The translations under genes and the position numbers were made by a program. From positions 1 to 7,289 of the forward strand of contig CALLPU010000453.1 of assembly GCA_938016235.1 (NCBI GenBank): 7,289 bases of DNA, in the 5' to 3' direction. This stretch comes from an uncultured Granulosicoccus sp. (GTDB lineage: Bacteria > Pseudomonadota > Gammaproteobacteria > Granulosicoccales > Granulosicoccaceae). A model generated the notes under the pieces. It saw only the letters and a program-made list of their open reading frames with translations. It did no database searches and was not told the DNA's origin. Shown piece after piece: positions 1-6,634 of the stretch (position 1 is its first letter; each line of letters starts with the position of its first letter).

Positions 1-1953
1 CGCCATGACCTGGAAGTGATCAACATCCTGACCGATGACGCGGCACTTAACGACGCGGTCCCGGAGAAGTATCGTGGCCTCGACCGGTATGTCGCTCGCA
101 AGCTGGTGGTCGCTGATATGGAAGCAGCCGGCCTGCTGGTATATGTCAAAGACCACAAGCTGATGGTGCCGCGTGGCGAAAAATCAAATGCCGTTGTCGA
201 ACCGTACCTCACCGATCAGTGGTATGTGGATCTGACGCGTAAGGTGCAACCCGACGGACGTCCCGGCGGTCACACAGCCATCACACAGCCTTCCCTTGAT
301 GCTGTTTCGAGCGGCAACGTCAATTTCGTTCCGGATATCTGGGCAAAAAACTACAACCAGTGGCTGGAAAACATCCAGGACTGGTGTATCAGCCGACAAA
401 TCTGGTGGGGACACAGGATTCCGGCATGGTACGACGATGCCGGTAACATCTATGTCGGCACCGATGAAGCTGCAGCTCGGGCGAAGCACTCATTGAGTGA
501 TGATGTCGTTCTGCGGCAAGACGATGATGTGCTGGACACCTGGTTCTCTTCGGCACTATGGCCATTCAGCACCCTGGGCTGGCCCGAGAAAACCGACAGC
601 CTGGACACCTTTTACCCGGGCTCTGTGCTGGTTACCGGCTTTGACATCATCTTTTTCTGGGTCGCACGCATGGTCATGTTCGGCACACGCTTCATGGATG
701 GTCAGGTGCCTTTCAAGGACGTCTACATACATGGCCTGGTACGTGACTCTGAAGGCAAGAAGATGTCCAAAAGCAAGGGTAATGTTCTCGACCCGATAGA
801 CATCATCGACGGCATCGAACTGGAGGCGCTGGTAAAGAAGCGCACCAGCAACATGATGCAGTCCCACATCGCCCCTAAAATCGAAAAACAGACACGCAAG
901 GAATTTGCTGACGGTATTCCTGCACTCGGCACGGACGCTTTGCGATTTACTTTCGCATCGTTGGCATCCAATGGCCGCGATATTCGCTTTGACCTCAAAC
1001 GCGTGGAAGGCTATCGAAACTTTTGCAACAAGTTGTTCAATGCCACGCGCTACGTGCTAATGAACACCGAAGGCATGGACCCGGAAGATATTCCAGAGCA
1101 ACGCAACCCAATTGATCGCTGGATCATCTCGCAGTTGCAAAAGACAGAGGCAACGGTTGCCAGACACATCAGCGAATACCGCTTTGATCTGGCGTCTACC
1201 GCATTGTACGAATTCATATGGAACGAGTACTGCGACTGGTATCTGGAAATGGCCAAACCTGTCCTGACTGGTGAAGCCACCCATGCAGAAAAGCAGGCCA
1301 CTCGCGTAACGCTGGTAGGAGTGCTGGAGGCCACACTACGACTGGCGCATCCGTTCATGCCGTTCATCACGGAAGAACTCTGGCAGCAGGTGGCTCCACT
1401 TGCCAACAAATCTGGCGACACCATCTCACTGCAGCCCTACCCTGTCAGCGATCCCGACAAGATGGACGAACAGGCTCTGGTCGAAATCGAGTGGGTAAAA
1501 CAGGTGGTCATGGGCGTGCGCCGAATTCGCTCGGAAATGAACATCAATCCCGGCAAACGCCTGCCGTTGATGTTGGCACAAGCCAACGATGCTGATCGGG
1601 AAAGACTCGACCGGCATCGCGATCTGTTGCAGTTCGCGGCACGACTGGAAACCATCACAGTGCTTGAGAACGAGATGGACGCGGCTGACTCAGCCGTATC
1701 CCTGGTTGATCATCTGAAGCTCATGATCCCGATGGCCGGCCTGATCGACAAGGACGCTGAACTCGCCAGGCTCACTCGTGAAATCGACAGGCTAACCAAA
1801 GAAGTAGCGCGCTTGAGCGGTAAACTGGGCAATCCCGGATTCACCGACAAGGCGCCTGCCAAGGTGGTAGAAGGTGAACAACAGAAGCTGCAGGAAGCGC
1901 AGGCGTCACTGACTGAGCTGGAAGCGCAGCGCAATAAGATCGCCGCCATTTGA
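1..1953 (+). CDS. valS: Valyl-tRNA synthetase (ValRS), C-terminal ~650 residues, 5' end outside window
   Basis: This cytoplasmic class Ia synthetase charges tRNA-Val with valine and edits mischarged threonine. The frame is open from base 1, so the gene starts upstream; the first ATG in frame (position 115) is internal. About 650 of the roughly 950 residues of the E. coli enzyme are present, without the N-terminal HIGH half of the active site. In fragment numbering, the tail of the editing insertion is followed by catalytic-fold segments DWCISRQIWWGHRIPAW (127-143) and GFDIIFFW (213-220). The KMSKS ATP-binding loop is intact (254-258, bases 760-774). The anticodon-binding helical domain begins near DRWIIS (about 372), and the C-terminal tRNA-binding coiled coil, rich in Leu, Glu, Arg and Lys, spans about 581-650. 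An insertion of about 13 residues (about 78-103) follows the LTDQWYV motif compared with E. coli ValS as I recall it. The gene is convergent with the DUF2970 gene. Nothing suggests a pseudogene. Confidence 0.98.
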   Translation, partial: RHDLEVINILTDDAALNDAVPEKYRGLDRYVARKLVVADMEAAGLLVYVKDHKLMVPRGEKSNAVVEPYLTDQWYVDLTRKVQPDGRPGGHTAITQPSLDAVSSGNVNFVPDIWAKNYNQWLENIQDWCISRQIWWGHRIPAWYDDAGNIYVGTDEAAARAKHSLSDDVVLRQDDDVLDTWFSSALWPFSTLGWPEKTDSLDTFYPGSVLVTGFDIIFFWVARMVMFGTRFMDGQVPFKDVYIHGLVRDSEGKKMSKSKGNVLDPIDIIDGIELEALVKKRTSNMMQSHIAPKIEKQTRKEFADGIPALGTDALRFTFASLASNGRDIRFDLKRVEGYRNFCNKLFNATRYVLMNTEGMDPEDIPEQRNPIDRWIISQLQKTEATVARHISEYRFDLASTALYEFIWNEYCDWYLEMAKPVLTGEATHAEKQATRVTLVGVLEATLRLAHPFMPFITEELWQQVAPLANKSGDTISLQPYPVSDPDKMDEQALVEIEWVKQVVMGVRRIRSEMNINPGKRLPLMLAQANDADRERLDRHRDLLQFAARLETITVLENEMDAADSAVSLVDHLKLMIPMAGLIDKDAELARLTREIDRLTKEVARLSGKLGNPGFTDKAPAKVVEGEQQKLQEAQASLTELEAQRNKIAAI

Positions 1954-1963
1954 CCGACCAGAC

Positions 1964-2003
1964 GTAACCGTCAATATGCTGATGTGTCGCTGTTGACGGT
2001 TAC
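1964..2003. terminator. Inverted repeat between convergent genes, possible bidirectional terminator
   Basis: A perfect 11-bp inverted repeat, GTAACCGTCAA (1964-1974) and TTGACGGTTAC (1993-2003), is separated by an 18-nt loop. It occupies almost the whole gap between the valS stop (1951-1953) and the stop of the opposite-strand DUF2970 gene (2005-2007). The position between two converging genes is where a shared terminator is expected, and the stem can form in either transcript. Against a classical intrinsic terminator, neither side has a run of T after the stem, the stem is only moderately GC-rich, and the loop is long. It may instead protect 3' ends from exonucleases. Confidence 0.5.
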
Positions 2004-2004
2004 T

Positions 2005-2238
2005 TCAACTCGTCGCCAACAGATACTGCACGATCAACCAGACGACCACCATGAACACGGCGGTGCCGATGACGCCGCCGATGATGAAATGAATCGGCTT
2101 GCCCTGGGTAAAATCACGCTCACGATTCTTTCGTGACTGCACACCGATCATGGCGGCACCGACACTCTGTACAACGTTCCAGAAACCGGTTCCCTGACGT
2201 TGCTCGGAGGCCGGATCCTTATCCGGGTTTTTCGTCAT
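2005..2238 (-). CDS. DUF2970 family small inner-membrane protein (77 aa)
   Basis: This is a small, probably single-pass inner-membrane protein of unknown function. The 77-residue product has a polar N-terminus (about 1-17), then GFWNVVQSVGAAMIGVQS and the charged stretch RKNRERDFTQGKP (36-48). One hydrophobic helix follows (about 49-74) and the chain ends in ATS. A GVQS-x-KNRERDFT-x-GKP core followed by one membrane helix is what I recognise as DUF2970, a family found in Gamma- and Betaproteobacteria. The frame is open further upstream, to an ATG at 2320-2322, but that start would overlap the preceding gene. The ATG at 2236-2238 leaves a 22-nt gap and has an AGGTA motif (2244-2248) 5 nt upstream, and it gives the usual family length. 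It is the last gene of the yheS operon. No catalytic residues are apparent. Confidence 0.88.
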   Translation of the reverse strand: MTKNPDKDPASEQRQGTGFWNVVQSVGAAMIGVQSRKNRERDFTQGKPIHFIIGGVIGTAVFMVVVWLIVQYLLATS

Positions 2239-2260
2239 CAAACTACCTGTGAATGTGCCA

Positions 2261-2998
2261 CTAGAACCGGATACCCGCTTTGGCCGAGTAGGTTCTGAGA
2301 TCGCCTGTTCGATCAGCCTCAAGTGTTAATGCAAACCCGAGGTTGATTGTCAGCCCGACAAATACTTTGTCCTGTTCAAATGTTTCAGCGGTTAAATTAT
2401 TCAGCTCACGGCCCGGATTGGCATTGCTACGCACGATGCCCGCACCTGCATAGGGCGTTAGCATGAAAATACCTTTGGATGCCGTTATTTCAAGTGCCGA
2501 ACTGTCGATGTCGAAATCAGTGAGCCCCTGCAGCTGTGAGTGGCTGGCCCGTAAAGCAACCGACGGCGTTAATGCTCCACCGTTGATCAGCGCGTAACGA
2601 ATTTCGCCGGCGATGATGGAAATGTCGGTGTCTGGTACAGCGCTTAGCGTTGCTCCGAGATCGAAGCCAAAAGGCAGGCCTTTATTGACATGAATTCGCG
2701 GCACGATGAGTTCTTTTGTTTCGAAATCACCATCACTGGCATCATCAAACAGTGCCTCGTCTATCTCAGTGGAAGACACTTCTACGCCAATATCCAGCCC
2801 CAGCGTACCCAGGGGTTCAGCAGGTCCCAGCGCTTTGTAATGGAAGGCAGCACTCAGGTTTTTCGACAATTGAATGAAACGCTCCTGGCTTAATGTATCC
2901 AGTGAGCCGAACGATTCCGCCATGACCGGCACAGGAACACCCACAGCAATCAACAACGACAGTATTGGCCATCGGCATCGCGCAAGCGCATGTGTCAT
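2261..2998 (-). CDS. Secreted, probably outer-membrane beta-strand protein, function unknown (245 aa)
   Basis: I do not recognise a named family. Residues 1-27 look like a Sec signal peptide: Arg7 and Arg9 precede a hydrophobic core (PILSLLIAVGVPVPV), with probable cleavage after VMA before ESFGSL. The mature part, about 218 residues, has alternating hydrophobic/polar segments separated by Gly/Asn/Asp turns (for example about 144-151, 175-189 and 211-229) and ends in GIRF. A terminal Phe is typical of barrel proteins assembled by the BAM machinery. Residues 77-96 are strongly acidic (9 Asp/Glu in 20) and may be a surface loop. No cysteines remain after the signal peptide. The start at 2996-2998 was chosen because AAGGAG lies 7 nt upstream and the signal peptide begins there; the longer frame to 3172 runs into yheS. 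It follows yheS by 13 nt and precedes the DUF2970 gene. A periplasmic beta protein is the alternative. Confidence 0.8.
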   Translation of the reverse strand: MTHALARCRWPILSLLIAVGVPVPVMAESFGSLDTLSQERFIQLSKNLSAAFHYKALGPAEPLGTLGLDIGVEVSSTEIDEALFDDASDGDFETKELIVPRIHVNKGLPFGFDLGATLSAVPDTDISIIAGEIRYALINGGALTPSVALRASHSQLQGLTDFDIDSSALEITASKGIFMLTPYAGAGIVRSNANPGRELNNLTAETFEQDKVFVGLTINLGFALTLEADRTGDLRTYSAKAGIRF

Positions 2999-3005
2999 GG
3001 TGAAT

Positions 3006-3011
3006 CTCCTT
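3006..3011 (-). promoter_or_regulatory. Strong ribosome binding site for the outer-membrane-like protein gene
   Basis: AAGGAG on the minus strand lies 7 nt before the ATG at 2996-2998 and directly abuts the yheS stop codon (3012-3014). It fixes the start of the downstream gene. Because ribosomes terminating on yheS would sit on this site, translation of the two genes may be linked. Confidence 0.8.
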
Positions 3012-4985
3012 TTACAAAACCTGCCCATCTTCCGCCGTTGCCGCTTCGAGCGCTTCCATGCTGCCCAGCAGCTGCTCTTCAATCGATTCAACGGATTGTC
3101 GCGCCGCGGCTTCATCTTGCAACAGCGCAGCCAGCACCGCCTTCTGATCATCATTGTACAGATCCTCTGCACCGAGTCTGGTCCGTAATTCGGACAGGTT
3201 CTGCATGGCTTTCTCCAGAGCCCTTTCCTGTTGAGTGACTAACCGTGTCAGCGGTGCCAGACGAGCACGACGTTCGGCATCATTACGCTTTTGCTGGCGT
3301 TTATCGACGTGGCTGGTTCGTCCTGCTCTTGTGGTTTCAGCATGCCCGACCGCTACACCATTGCCGTTTGCAGCATGCGTTGATACTGCCGTTGCCTGGC
3401 TGGTTACCTGCTCGTTCTGCCGTCGCGAAGCCAGCCACTTTGCATAACCATCCAGATCATCATCAAACGGTTGAAGATCGCCGTCTGCAACCAACCACAG
3501 GGCATCTACCACACTACGCAACATGGTGCGATCATGCGATATGACGAGCAGTGCGCCTTCAAAGGACACCAGCGCATCGGCAAGCGCCTGACGCATCGTG
3601 ATGTCCAGATGATTGGTTGGCTCGTCCAGCAACAACAGGTTGGGGCGAGCCTGTACGATCAATGCCAGTGCAAGCCTTGCGCGCTCCCCACCCGACAGGG
3701 TTCCGGCCGATTGCAATGCCTGATCGCCCTGAAAACCAAAGGTGCCCAGAAAGGTTCTCGCCTGTGCCTCACTCAGACTCGAATCGTGCGACAAAAGCGC
3801 CTGCAAGGGTGACTGGTCTGAACGCAATTGATCCACCTGGTGCTGTGCAAAGTAGCCAATGGATAATTTCTGGGCAGGCACACGGTTACCCTGCATCGGA
3901 ACAAGACTGCCAACCAGCGCCTTGACGAGAGTGGACTTACCCGCCCCATTAACACCCAGCAACCCGATTCGGTCTCCGCTTTGAACGGTTAGATTTACGT
4001 TCCTTAATACGACGTTTTCATCATAGCCCAACGCACACTGCTGCAAGACCACCAGCGGACTGGGCATCGCCAGCGGTTGTTGAAAACCAAACTTGAACGG
4101 TGTTTCAATTCGAACCGCCTGTGTCTCACCCATGCGCTCCAGCATTTTCAAGCGGCTTTGCGCTTGTCGCGCCTTGGTCGCCTTGGCGCGAAATCGATCC
4201 ACAAAGCTCTGCAATTCCTTGCGCCTGGCCTGCGCTTTTTCATGCGCAGCCTGTTGCGTACCCAGCCTGGCCGCACGCCAGCGTTCGAATGCGCTGTAGT
4301 TTCCAGTCACCAGATCGGCAGATTCGTTTTCGATGTGTAATGTCATCGTGGTAACGGCATCCAGAAACTCTCTATCGTGGGAGATGAGCATCAAGGTGCC
4401 GTCCCGCTGCCTTAACCATGACTCAAGCCATAGCACAGCGTCCAGATCCAGATGGTTAGTCGGTTCGTCCAGCAACAGTAATTCGTTGGGACTCATCAAG
4501 GCTTGCCCCAGATTCAGGCGCATCCGCCAGCCACCGGAGAAGCGTGACACCGGCCAGTCATGTTGCTCGGTTGAAAATCCTAACCCGTTGAGCAAGGCCC
4601 CGGCTCGCGACTGCACGGTATAGCCACCCGCCTGATCCAGATCGGCCAGCAGGGTTGCCAGTTTTTCGCCATCGGACTCGGCGCACTTGTCGATGGCTGT
4701 TTGTACTCTGCGCAAGTGCTGGTCACCATCAACCACGTAATCCAGCGCTGAACGCTCCGACGAATGCGTCTCTTGAGCAACGTGGGTGATGCCCACTTGA
4801 TGCTGCAATGAAATAGCGCCGGCATCGGGTTCCAATGATCCCTGGATCATGGCAAACAAGCTGGATTTCCCACACCCGTTGGCACCCGTCAGACCGACTT
4901 TTTGCCCGGCGTGCACGACGCAGCTGACGTCCGAGAACAAGATTTTACCGTCACGTCTGCACGCGACGTCATTGAAACTGAGCAT
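3012..4985 (-). CDS. yheS: ABC-F family ATPase, YheS-like ribosome-associated factor (657 aa)
   Basis: This soluble tandem ABC ATPase belongs to ABC-F, whose members act at the ribosomal E site on stalled or unusual translation complexes rather than in transport. It has no membrane segment. NBD1 has Walker A GANGCGKSS (34-42), signature FSGGW (149-153), Walker B LLLLDEP leading into DEPTNHLD (173-180) and switch SHDR (202-205). The interdomain linker typical of the family follows, with a basic helix FVDRFRAKATKARQAQSRLK (261-280). NBD2 has Walker A GVNGAGKST (344-352), signature LSGGE (430-434), DEPTNHLD (454-461) and SHDR (483-486). A polar Ala/Thr/Asn-rich spacer (about 522-560) leads into a charged C-terminal coiled coil (about 560-645). 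Length and residue pattern match E. coli YheS (about 637 aa) better than Uup or EttA. The ATG aligns with the YheS start, although no good Shine-Dalgarno precedes it. All catalytic motifs are intact. It is the first gene of a three-gene operon, divergent from lemA. Confidence 0.95.
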   Translation of the reverse strand: MLSFNDVACRRDGKILFSDVSCVVHAGQKVGLTGANGCGKSSLFAMIQGSLEPDAGAISLQHQVGITHVAQETHSSERSALDYVVDGDQHLRRVQTAIDKCAESDGEKLATLLADLDQAGGYTVQSRAGALLNGLGFSTEQHDWPVSRFSGGWRMRLNLGQALMSPNELLLLDEPTNHLDLDAVLWLESWLRQRDGTLMLISHDREFLDAVTTMTLHIENESADLVTGNYSAFERWRAARLGTQQAAHEKAQARRKELQSFVDRFRAKATKARQAQSRLKMLERMGETQAVRIETPFKFGFQQPLAMPSPLVVLQQCALGYDENVVLRNVNLTVQSGDRIGLLGVNGAGKSTLVKALVGSLVPMQGNRVPAQKLSIGYFAQHQVDQLRSDQSPLQALLSHDSSLSEAQARTFLGTFGFQGDQALQSAGTLSGGERARLALALIVQARPNLLLLDEPTNHLDITMRQALADALVSFEGALLVISHDRTMLRSVVDALWLVADGDLQPFDDDLDGYAKWLASRRQNEQVTSQATAVSTHAANGNGVAVGHAETTRAGRTSHVDKRQQKRNDAERRARLAPLTRLVTQQERALEKAMQNLSELRTRLGAEDLYNDDQKAVLAALLQDEAAARQSVESIEEQLLGSMEALEAATAEDGQVL

Positions 4986-5034
4986 ATCCGCAATTTTACG
5001 CTTCTTCAGCCCATAAAGCGGTTAATAACTGTTC

Positions 5035-5043
5035 TGCTATCAT
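5035..5043 (+). promoter_or_regulatory. Candidate extended -10 promoter for the lemA operon
   Basis: TGCTATCAT fits the sigma-70 extended -10 pattern (TG, one base, then a TATAAT-like hexamer with five of six matches). The -35 position 17 bp upstream (5015-5020) is poor, which is tolerated by extended -10 promoters. A start near 5050 would give a leader of about 30 nt before the lemA GTG. This rests on pattern matching only. Confidence 0.35.
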
Positions 5044-5046
5044 CGC

Positions 5047-5068
5047 AGCACGATACGGTTATCGTGTT
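5047..5068 (+). promoter_or_regulatory. Hairpin or operator-like inverted repeat upstream of lemA
   Basis: CACGATA (5049-5055) and TATCGTG (5060-5066) are a perfect 7-bp inverted repeat around the tetraloop CGGT. In RNA the stem can extend to 9 pairs with one G-U (5048/5067) and one A-U (5047/5068). It sits between the candidate -10 and the GAGGA ribosome binding site, so it could be a protein binding site near the transcription start or a leader hairpin next to the ribosome binding site. Confidence 0.45.
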
Positions 5069-5069
5069 C

Positions 5070-5074
5070 GAGGA
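5070..5074 (+). promoter_or_regulatory. lemA: Ribosome binding site fixing the lemA GTG start
   Basis: GAGGA lies 7 nt before the GTG at 5082-5084. It supports that codon over the in-frame ATG at 4902, which would place 84 bases of lemA inside yheS on the other strand and bury the signal sequence about 60 residues into the protein. It also supports it over the in-frame GTG at 5064, which lacks such a site. Confidence 0.7.
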
Positions 5075-5081
5075 AAGACCA

Positions 5082-5678
5082 GTGACCTGTAAATACAATC
5101 GTCTTATCGGTATCTTGTTTGCTGTTTTGCTGATCAGCGGGTGCGGAATCAACAACATTCCCACCTATGATGAAGCCGTCAACGGCCGCTGGAGTGAAGT
5201 GCAAAATCAATACAAGCGACGTGCTGACCTGGTACCCAACCTGGTTAGTACAGTAGAAGGATTTGCCGATCAGGAACGTGAAGTCCTGACACAGGTAACC
5301 GAGGCGCGAACGCGCGTGTCGCAAATGAATATTTCTCCGGAAATGCTCACAGACCCGGCTGCGTTTCAACAGTTCCAGGAAAATCAGGGTGCACTGACCT
5401 CTGCCCTGCAACGCTTGATGGTGGTTGTTGAGGCCTACCCGGACTTGAAATCGAACGAGAACTTTCTGGCGTTGCAGCAACAACTCGAAGGCACTGAAAA
5501 TCGTATCAGTGTAGCTCGGCGGGATTACATACAAGCTGTACAGACGTACAACACAGAGCTGCGTACTATTCCCGGTCGCTGGTGGAAACGCTTCATGTAT
5601 CCGGAAAGCGAGCCGAAGGAAAATTTTTCTGTCAGTGCCGAAGACGCCGTGAATCCAACGGTCAATTTCAACAACTGA
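5082..5678 (+). CDS. lemA: LemA family lipoprotein (198 aa)
   Basis: LemA proteins are envelope-anchored helical-bundle proteins of uncertain function, often encoded beside TPM-domain proteins. With the GTG start at 5082, residues 1-21 form a lipoprotein signal: Lys4 and Arg7, hydrophobic core LIGILFAVLL, then lipobox ISGC with Cys21 as the lipidated residue. Gly at +2 does not signal inner-membrane retention, so outer-membrane sorting is likely. The LemA core follows at once: IPTYDEAVNGRWSEVQNQYKRRADLVPNLV (26-55), the family hallmark, then long amphipathic helices with VTEARTRV (72-79), ENRISVARRDYIQAVQTYN (139-157) and the conserved IPGRWWKRFMYPE close (163-175). Length is normal for the family and the domain is complete. 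It heads a tight operon, with the next gene 10 nt downstream. Many LemA proteins have an N-terminal membrane anchor; a consensus lipobox here makes lipidation the better reading. Confidence 0.93.
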   Translation: MTCKYNRLIGILFAVLLISGCGINNIPTYDEAVNGRWSEVQNQYKRRADLVPNLVSTVEGFADQEREVLTQVTEARTRVSQMNISPEMLTDPAAFQQFQENQGALTSALQRLMVVVEAYPDLKSNENFLALQQQLEGTENRISVARRDYIQAVQTYNTELRTIPGRWWKRFMYPESEPKENFSVSAEDAVNPTVNFNN

Positions 5679-5688
5679 GCGAAGCGGC

Positions 5689-6633
5689 GTGCGCTCCCGC
5701 ACATGGATCATGACTGAGTCGCCGCTGTGTGCTGGCCGTTTTCTGGCAGCCACACTGTTCAGCCTGCTACTGACGTATTTGCCGGTGTTTGCCGGCAGTG
5801 CATATGCCCAGGAATCAGAATTTCCTGCACTCACGGGTCGAGTCGTCGATCTTGCCGGAATTCTCGACAGCACTGCCACGACTGCACTTGTTGATGCATT
5901 GGCAGCGCACGAAAACGACACCAGCAACCAGGTTGTTGTAGCAACTGTTCCCTCATTGAACGGCTATGACATCGCCGACTATGCCAATCGTCTTGGCAGG
6001 TTCTGGCAGTTGGGCACGGCAGAAGAAGACAACGGCGTGTTGGTGCTGGTGGCACCCAACGAACGTAAAGTACGAATCGAGGTAGGCTACGGCCTCGAAG
6101 GCGCCTTACCCGATGGGCTCGCCAGTATCATTGTGCAGCGTGAGATGCTTCCGTCGTTCCGCAGCAACAACTACACCACGGGTATTCAGCAAGGCACAGC
6201 TGCTGTGCTGGCTGCCATCGAGGGCGAGTACACGGCTCCTGCTAATGGCAAGGGGCCTGGAAAAACCGATCCTTTTTCGGAAAGACTGGGCAATTTACTG
6301 CCACTGATATTCATTGCGATGGTGGCCATACCCGAACTGCTGAAAAGATCAGGCATGAGAAAAGCGGCAAACGGTGCTTTTCCGGCAGGCTTCGCCGGGC
6401 TGTTTGGTACGCTGGCCAGTGGCAACCTCATCATTGGCCTCGCCATAGCCATTGGCATTTTTTTGCTGATTTACTTTACAGGATCCGGTGGTGGATCCGG
6501 GCGCGGTGGCTCGGGACGCAGCGGTTACGGCGGGTATATCGGCACTGGGGGCTTCGGTGGCGGCATGGGCGGCGGTGGTTTCAGCGGCGGTGGCGGCAGC
6601 TTCGGCGGCGGTGGTGCATCGGGAAGTTGGTGA
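5689..6633 (+). CDS. TPM-domain membrane protein with Gly-rich tail, YgcG type (314 aa from GTG)
   Basis: The TPM domain (TPM_phosphatase family) is an alpha/beta module found in the bacterial periplasm and the plant thylakoid lumen; a plant member has reported phosphatase activity, while the bacterial role is unclear. Residues 18-40 are a signal peptide ending AYA before QESEF. The TPM domain covers about 47-179, with LTGRVVDLAGIL (48-59), the strand QVVVATVP (81-88) and the strongly conserved DNGVLVLVAPNERKVRIEVG (114-133) followed by YGLEGALPDGLAS. Two hydrophobic segments follow, about 203-218 (weaker) and 246-264 (clear), then a 50-residue Gly/Ser tail ending GASGSW as in many family members. 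The domain is probably periplasmic and tethered to the inner membrane. The start is uncertain: GTG 5689 is 10 nt after lemA and adds two Arg to the signal n-region, while ATG 5710 gives 307 residues. Neither has a clear SD. The following gene begins 1 nt after its stop, so they are probably co-translated. Confidence 0.93.
   Translation: MRSRTWIMTESPLCAGRFLAATLFSLLLTYLPVFAGSAYAQESEFPALTGRVVDLAGILDSTATTALVDALAAHENDTSNQVVVATVPSLNGYDIADYANRLGRFWQLGTAEEDNGVLVLVAPNERKVRIEVGYGLEGALPDGLASIIVQREMLPSFRSNNYTTGIQQGTAAVLAAIEGEYTAPANGKGPGKTDPFSERLGNLLPLIFIAMVAIPELLKRSGMRKAANGAFPAGFAGLFGTLASGNLIIGLAIAIGIFLLIYFTGSGGGSGRGGSGRSGYGGYIGTGGFGGGMGGGGFSGGGGSFGGGGASGSW
6481..6630 (+). repeat. Gly-rich low-complexity coding tract (C-terminal tail of the TPM protein)
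   Basis: These 150 bases encode the last 50 residues of the protein, 30 of them Gly, with interspersed Ser, Phe, Tyr and Arg. Aromatic residues recur after glycine runs (GGF, GGGGF, GGGGSF). At DNA level it is an imperfect repeat of GGCGGTGGC-like units. Such tails are usual in this family; their role is not known to me. Confidence 0.85.
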
Positions 6634-6634
6634 T

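Larger units (their letters stand above)
4986..5081. other. Divergent intergenic region between yheS and lemA
   Basis: These 96 bases must hold the promoters of both the yheS operon (leftward) and the lemA operon (rightward). On the right-hand side I can support an extended -10 element, a hairpin and a GAGGA ribosome binding site, listed separately. For yheS the best -10-like match is TAAAAT (minus strand, 4998 down to 4993), but it has no convincing -35. It would also start transcription almost at the ATG, so I do not call it. No SD-like sequence stands close to the yheS ATG. Confidence 0.6.

Noticed and set aside
1050..1424. Open frames on the minus strand within valS (for example 1050-1424 and 1710-1949)
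   Set aside because: They are antisense to a conserved, uninterrupted synthetase frame and have no domain or start signals.
2239..2322. 28-residue upstream extension of the DUF2970 protein
   Set aside because: It would overlap the end of the preceding gene; the ATG at 2238 has its own ribosome binding site and gives the usual family length.
2999..3172. 58-residue upstream extension of the outer-membrane-like protein
   Set aside because: It lies inside yheS in another frame, is Arg/Cys-rich without structure, and the strong AAGGAG plus signal peptide place the start at 2998.
2874..3812. Several plus-strand open frames opposite yheS and the following gene
   Set aside because: They are shadows of the strongly supported minus-strand ABC-F coding sequence, without signal peptides, domains or ribosome binding sites.
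4902..5081. N-terminal extension of LemA from ATG 4902
   Set aside because: It overlaps the 5' end of yheS on the other strand, covers the likely promoter, and would bury the lipoprotein signal; GTG 5082 with GAGGA and a lipobox at residue 21 is far better.
5040..5927. 295-residue open frame on the minus strand across lemA and the start of the first TPM gene
   Set aside because: It is antisense to two well-supported genes, has no recognisable domain or good ribosome binding site, and its Arg/Ser/Val-rich composition is typical of a frame shadow.
6481..6498. Two GGATCC sites coding GSGGGSG, resembling a cloning linker
   Set aside because: They lie within a natural Gly/Ser-rich tail that continues in frame for 50 residues to a family-typical end; no vector sequence is present.
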